Origin: Rhodopirellula sp.
Lineage (GTDB): Bacteria > Planctomycetota > Planctomycetia > Pirellulales > Pirellulaceae
Assembly: GCA_003513555.1 (NCBI GenBank)
Contig: DOPG01000216.1
Location: forward strand, 7,023-14,158
Length of the DNA stretch: 7,136 bases
Direction of reading: 5' to 3'
This document shows positions 6,340-7,136 of the stretch, in pieces. A program made the position numbers and the translations under genes. Below the pieces are notes generated by a model. The model had not been told where the DNA came from. It did no database searches and saw only the letters and a list, made by a program, of their open reading frames with translations. How positions within the stretch are numbered: position 1 is the stretch's first letter; each line of letters opens with the position of its first letter.

Positions 6340-7136
6340 ATGCCCTGCCATTTTTCCCCGCTGAGGATCGAACTGTTTCAAACTGCGAATCTGTTGACGT
6401 TGCGCTATCTTGGCCGGTGCATGATCGCTGTGATGATGTTGTGCGGCGTGGCTCGTGCGGAGACGCCTGCTGCAGGTGAGATGTCCGTGAAGCTGATTGA
6501 CACAGGGAAGCATGTGACGGTCACGCTCGGTGACGAGCTGTTTACTGAGTTTGATTATCAAGGTTACAACAAGCCGATCCTGTACCCCATCCTTGGTCCA
6601 GGTCAGATTGGTATGACGCGTAATTGGCCTATGAAGGCTGATGTCGAGGGCGAAGCACACGATCACCCACACCACAAGTCAATGTGGATCTCGCATGAAA
6701 TTAGCGGGGTCGATTTTTGGGGGGAAAGTGGAGGGAGAGTCGTCACTCAGACAGTGGAAACTGATTTCGACGGAAGTCCCAAGCCAAGCAATGTGTTGCG
6801 GGCAACTTCTGTGTGGCGAACCAAAGTGGGAGACAAACCCCTGCTCACCGATCAAACGACATTTTGGTTTGGTGGAACGCGCAAAAGTCGGTGGATCGAT
6901 TGCTTAGTTAACTTCAAGGCCACTTATGGGGATATCCAGTTTGATGATACGAAAGAGGGTTTGTTTGCAATCCGAACTCATCCAGATCTACGTTTGACCA
7001 GCTCTCCGAAAAGAGGCGTTGAGGAAGTGTTTGGTTCAGCCGTGAATAGCGAGGGTGTCACGGGCAAGGCGATTTGGGGCAAGCAGGCAAAGTGGTTGTT
7101 GTACAAAGGAACAATCGATGGAAAGCCAGTGAGCAT
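6340..7136 (+). CDS. Secreted DUF6807 (PmoA-like) family protein, 3' end cut by the window
   Basis: The frame is open from the ATG at 6340 to the last base (265 codons plus two bases), so the C terminus is missing. Residues 1-40 read as a signal peptide with an unusually long N-region (27 residues, with Arg23 and Arg26 just before the hydrophobic core), then Val-Ala-Arg-Ala as a probable cleavage site. The mature part matches what I know of DUF6807: a beta-rich start (about 48-75), a YPILGPG motif (82-88), TRNWP (93-97), Glu105, then the hallmark Asp108-His-Pro-His-His112 followed by Ser-Met-Trp, and GVDFWGE (123-129). The clustered His and Asp suggest a metal or active site, but the biochemical role of the family is, to my knowledge, not firmly settled. 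The name 'methane oxygenase PmoA' seen in databases is misleading; nothing here resembles particulate methane monooxygenase, which is an integral membrane protein. In planctomycetes such genes often sit near sulfatases and sugar-degradation genes, which fits this neighbourhood. Confidence 0.85.
   Translation, partial: MPCHFSPLRIELFQTANLLTLRYLGRCMIAVMMLCGVARAETPAAGEMSVKLIDTGKHVTVTLGDELFTEFDYQGYNKPILYPILGPGQIGMTRNWPMKADVEGEAHDHPHHKSMWISHEISGVDFWGESGGRVVTQTVETDFDGSPKPSNVLRATSVWRTKVGDKPLLTDQTTFWFGGTRKSRWIDCLVNFKATYGDIQFDDTKEGLFAIRTHPDLRLTSSPKRGVEEVFGSAVNSEGVTGKAIWGKQAKWLLYKGTIDGKPVS

Noticed and set aside
6205..6675. 156-codon minus-strand frame over the start of the DUF6807 gene
   Set aside because: It is the antisense shadow of the signal peptide and DHPHH region; the plus-strand reading has family motifs and a good ribosome binding site.
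6641..6907. 88-codon plus-strand frame inside the DUF6807 gene
   Set aside because: Out of frame with the family motifs; the frame from 6340 stays open to the window end with continuous similarity to the family pattern.

Overview
The window looks like a piece of a planctomycete chromosome (Rhodopirellula or Pirellulales type). This is inferred from gene content: a formylglycine-type sulfatase with an extra N-terminal domain, an exported endonuclease/exonuclease/phosphatase-fold protein, a DUF6807 ('PmoA-like') secreted protein, and a small membrane protein ending in an Asn-Pro-Tyr-Gln stretch. Base composition is moderate, intergenic spaces are long, and several genes lack a Shine-Dalgarno sequence, which fits. 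No 16S rRNA or other marker is present, so the assignment is indirect.

Layout. Positions 1-96 may hold the last 31 codons of a plus-strand membrane protein cut by the window edge. A three-helix membrane protein follows (333-749, plus). Facing it is a putative lipoprotein of the EEP hydrolase family (840-1829, minus). About 690 bases without a convincing large gene separate it from a divergent sulfatase (2524-4695, plus). A possible 20-codon leader ORF with a perfect Shine-Dalgarno precedes the sulfatase and overlaps its start codon. The sulfatase converges, with 15 bases between stop codons, on a single-pass membrane-anchored protein of unknown function (4711-5427, minus). A further 900 or so bases hold no convincing gene but do hold a GC-rich hairpin. 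The window ends inside a secreted DUF6807 protein (6340 to beyond 7136, plus).

The five well-supported genes alternate strictly in strand, so none can share a simple operon with its neighbour. At least three products carry export signals: the EEP protein, the sulfatase and the DUF6807 protein. A shared role in breaking down sulfated or unusual polysaccharides outside the cytoplasm is plausible for the sulfatase and the DUF6807 protein, but only by association. I see no rRNA, tRNA, CRISPR array, transposase or phage gene, and no clear evidence of a wholly new multi-gene system. The points most worth a second look are the sulfatase leader ORF with its ATGA overlap, the uncharacterised domain in front of the sulfatase, and the gene-poor stretch before the DUF6807 gene.
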